Source: Pseudorasbora parva (taxonomy: Eukaryota > Chordata > Actinopteri > Cypriniformes > Gobionidae). Taken from it: 64,000 nucleotides of DNA. The first letter of the stretch is position 1, and the number at the start of each line of letters is the position of its first letter. Below are positions 61,146 through 64,000 of this stretch, one piece after another. A program made the position numbers and the translations under genes. Where the stretch lies: contig NC_090173.1 of assembly GCF_024679245.1 (NCBI RefSeq), forward strand, positions 9,021,428-9,085,427, given 5' to 3'. The notes below the pieces were generated by a model that had not been told where the DNA came from, did not search any database, and worked only from the letters and a program-made list of their open reading frames with translations.

Positions 61146-62143
61146 GGGCCCTATCTTGCAACCAGCGCAATTGACTTTGTACACCGACGCCGCATGTGTC
61201 GTTCCTATTTTGCACCCGCGCAAAGCGCGCTTTTCCCTCCACAGAAGCACGTCGCTAAACTAGTGAATGAACTTGCGCTCAGTGGGCGGTTCAGCGCAAA
61301 AAAGGAGGCGTGTTCCGGCGCAAACAATCCCTGGGGCTATTTTCCTGTTCCATTAAACAATTGCGCCACTGACCAGAAAAAACCTAGTCTAAAGTCAGCG
61401 GCGCGTTGCGCGTTGTTCATTATGCTATTTTAAGGGCGCATGCTTGACCATAATGTATAGCGTGCACAACGCGCATACACTTTGCTCATGTAATCTACAC
61501 AGATGCAACAGTTATTTTTGCAAATCATAAATTGTTACACTAAAAAAATATTAACACATGAGATGACAGAAATCATTGTGGTGTGCTGGCGTCAGGTCCT
61601 GAGTAGAGGCAGATCCACCTCCCATTACACGGCGTGCCTGATTGATGGTGGACTTTCCCCGTCTTCTGATGTCATTGTAGCGCTTGCGGCACTGGTGCGA
61701 CGTCCTGGGGATGCCAGCTGATGAAACAATTGTGGCTATTTCCTCCCACGCCTGTTTAACCGACGCTATTTTGGGTGGGTTTCTCCCATCCCCAAACAAC
61801 ACAACTTCTCTGTCTTTCACTGCTCTTACAAGAACATCAGTCTCCTCGGCTGTTAACCGCTCCTGGCGTGCGCCTGGTAAATACGCCATAATAATAGCGA
61901 TCCATAAGGGAACTTGCGCAGCTGCTCTTAAAGGGAATGTTGGATGACGCTCTGATTGGTTTATTCACGTTACGCCCAAACCACACCTATTAATAATGAA
62001 GCTACTTCAGACCAACCCATTTTAGATTTGCGCCGGGTGCCAGAGCCATTTATCCCGCCGGGAAAACGACAACAGCGCCGAGACCCGCCCACAAAGTTAC
62101 TTGCGCTTTGACACTTGCGTTTCAGATCGTTAAAATAGGGCCC
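61146..62143 (-). mobile_element. PIF/Harbinger element encoding only the Myb-like protein
   Basis: Inverted ends GGGCCCTATCTTGCAA and TTAAAATAGGGCCC, with TTA duplicated at 61143-61145 and 62144-62146, the Harbinger target. 998 bp. The only coding frame is the Myb-like protein; there is no DDE nuclease. Confidence 0.9.
61551..61889 (-). CDS. Harbinger Myb/SANT-like DNA-binding protein
   Basis: 112 residues, open from MAYLPGARQERLTAEETDVL to the stop. Residues 11-75 fit a Myb/SANT-like three-helix domain: LTAEETDVLVRAV, then VKQAWEEIATIVSSAGI with the core Trp, then SHQCRKRYNDIRRRGKSTI as the basic recognition helix. In PIF/Harbinger transposons this second protein binds the ends and helps bring the nuclease to the nucleus. 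It resembles the domestic NAIF1 family. In autonomous elements a separate DDE transposase gene accompanies it and is missing here. The C terminus (GGGSASTQDLTPAHHNDFCH) is shorter than usual, so it may be truncated. Confidence 0.82.
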   Translation of the reverse strand: MAYLPGARQERLTAEETDVLVRAVKDREVVLFGDGRNPPKIASVKQAWEEIATIVSSAGIPRTSHQCRKRYNDIRRRGKSTINQARRVMGGGSASTQDLTPAHHNDFCHLMC

Positions 62144-62402
62144 TTAGGCACAAGCTCATAGCATAAGTCTTTACATGCAAAATGGTTGAACAAGTTATCA
62201 TAATATCCCATATTTCTTTACTTTCTATATTTCCATTGGATTTTTTTCTAAATCTGTCCTGAATTGGTAAATTGCTCCCAAGTGAATATTGACTTTCTCT
62301 AACGAAGGTGCTTCTCATGGAACATCAACTAGCAGATATATATATATACATTTCTACAGCACCGCATGTACAGTTTTTCCTATGTTCACATTTCTTCTTT
62401 AG

Positions 62403-62406
<4 letters not shown>

Positions 62407-62496
<90 letters not shown>
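62407..62496. repeat. (GT)n microsatellite
   Basis: About 45 uninterrupted GT dinucleotides. Confidence 0.95.
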
Positions 62497-62498
<2 letters not shown>

Positions 62499-62740
62499 AT
62501 TCAGTGCTGTCTTTTCATTTCTTTATCTCAATGACATGTTCTGTCAATAAAATACAGGACAAACAGTAAGAGTGTAAATTGAATCTTTTCCATTCTATTG
62601 CAATTACACTCACACACACACTAAGATGTAACTTACAATCGACAATAATCGTCATCAAATCTCTAGCCGTAGTTTCCATCAGAACATCCCTCCAGAGTAA
62701 ACAGTTATATTGACAACATGACTAAACAATTTGACTGTCT

Positions 62741-62808
62741 TATCCATACACAATGACACAGACAGACAGATAGATAGATAGACAGACAGACACAGACAGA
62801 CAGATAGA

Positions 62809-62872
<64 letters not shown>

Positions 62873-63763
62873 TAGATAGACAGACACAGACAGACAGACA
62901 GACAGACAGATAGACAGACAGACAGATAGATATACAGACAGACAGACAGATATACAGACAGACAGACCGAGAGACAGACAAACAGATAGACAGACAGAAA
63001 GACAGACAGACATACAGAGAGACAGACAGACAGACAGACAGATAGACAGACAGATAGATATACAGACAGACAGACAGTTATACAGACAGACAGATAGACA
63101 GACAGATATACAGATAGACAGACAGACACAGACAGACAGACAGACAGACAGACACAGACAGACAGACAGATAGACAGACACAGACAGACAGACAGACAGA
63201 CAGACCGAGAGACAGACAAACAGATAGACAGACAGACAGATAGACAGACAGATAGACAGATAGACAGACAGATAGATAGACAGACAGACAGACAGACAGT
63301 TATACAGACAGACAGACAGATATACAGACTGACAGATATACAGACAGACAGATATACAGACAGACAGACAGATATACAGACAGACAGATATACAGACAGA
63401 CAGATAGATAGACAGACAAATATACAGACAGACAGACAGACAGCTATACAGACAGACAGACAGACAGATATACAGACAGACAGATAGACAGACAGATATA
63501 CAGACAGACAGATATACAGACAGACAGATAGACAGACAGATATACAGACAGACAGATATACAGACAGACAGATATACAGACAGACAGATATACAGACAGA
63601 CAGATATACAGACAGACAGATAGACAGACAGATATACAGACAGACAGATATACAGACAGACAGATATACAGACAGACAGACAGACAGATATACAGACAGA
63701 CAGATATACAGACAGACAGATAGATAGACAGACAAATATACAGACAGACAGACAGACAGATAT

Positions 63764-63812
<49 letters not shown>

Positions 63813-64000
63813 TATACAGACAGACAGATAGACAGACAGATATACAGACAGACAGATATACAGACAGACAGACATACAGATAGACAGACAGATAGACAGA
63901 CAGATATACAGACAGACAGACAGACAGACAGACAGATATACAGACAGACAGACAGACAGATAGACAGACAGACAGATAGATAGACAGACAGACAGATATA
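62741..64000. repeat. GACA/GATA tetranucleotide array, continues past the window
   Basis: About 1.26 kb of CAGA and TAGA units, with TATACAGACAGACAGA as a higher-order unit that dominates after 63300. Reaches the last base. Open frames here are composition artefacts. Confidence 0.95.

Noticed and set aside
62679..63875. Ser-Val-Cys-Leu repeat frames up to 331 codons
   Set aside because: Artefact of the GATA/GACA array read on the minus strand.

Overview
The window looks like teleost fish nuclear DNA, most likely from a cyprinid. It is AT-rich and full of CA/GT microsatellites. It carries the usual fish mix of Tc1/mariner, hAT, PIF/Harbinger, DIRS and L1/L2-like elements, and its one host gene is a vertebrate protein kinase with many small exons. 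The species call is inference from repeat content and gene style.

The only host gene I can support is the 3' part of a protein kinase N gene, best matched to pkn1, on the minus strand. I placed 18 coding exons between 56058 and 20038, and every junction keeps phase and has GT/AG ends. They encode about 731 residues: the third HR1 repeat, the C2-like domain, a variable linker, the complete AGC-kinase catalytic domain, and the C-terminal tail with turn and hydrophobic motifs. The first two HR1 repeats and the promoter must lie beyond base 64000. Almost everything else above 20 kb is intron filled with transposons.

Layout. 1-9.9 kb: foldback MITEs, a duplicated block of about 1 kb (1717-2708 and 8509-9935), CA/TC microsatellites, and a DNA transposon (4546-7740) carrying three later insertions. 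9.9-11.6 kb: a Tc1-like transposon with an intact 331-residue transposase and IR/DR ends. 11.9-14.3 kb: an L2-like LINE scrap, then a 1.85-kb GT-only minisatellite with G runs. 15.3-16.0 kb: a MITE whose interior has become a minisatellite. 17.1-19.3 kb: a dead Tc1 copy split by an hAT element. 20.0-20.2 kb: last pkn1 exon. 20.3-28.3 kb: an hAT element with 8-bp target duplications that contains a complete 6.15-kb DIRS retrotransposon and a MITE with a 9-bp duplication, all inside the last pkn1 intron. 29-56 kb: the remaining exons among foldback elements, hAT, Harbinger and L1 insertions and an inverted intronic duplication. 57.8-59.7 kb: a 30-bp minisatellite with a 363-bp higher-order period. 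61.1-62.1 kb: a Harbinger element that encodes only the Myb-like protein. 62.7-64.0 kb: a GATA/GACA tetranucleotide array.

The most notable structure is the DIRS element. Its 174-bp inverted terminal repeats, unequal outer ends and internal complementary region can all be read directly, down to a shared terminal GTT. Its gag and RT-RNase H frames are open, but the tyrosine recombinase is split between two frames. Many insertion events can be proved inside this window because a second, uninterrupted copy of the target is also present.
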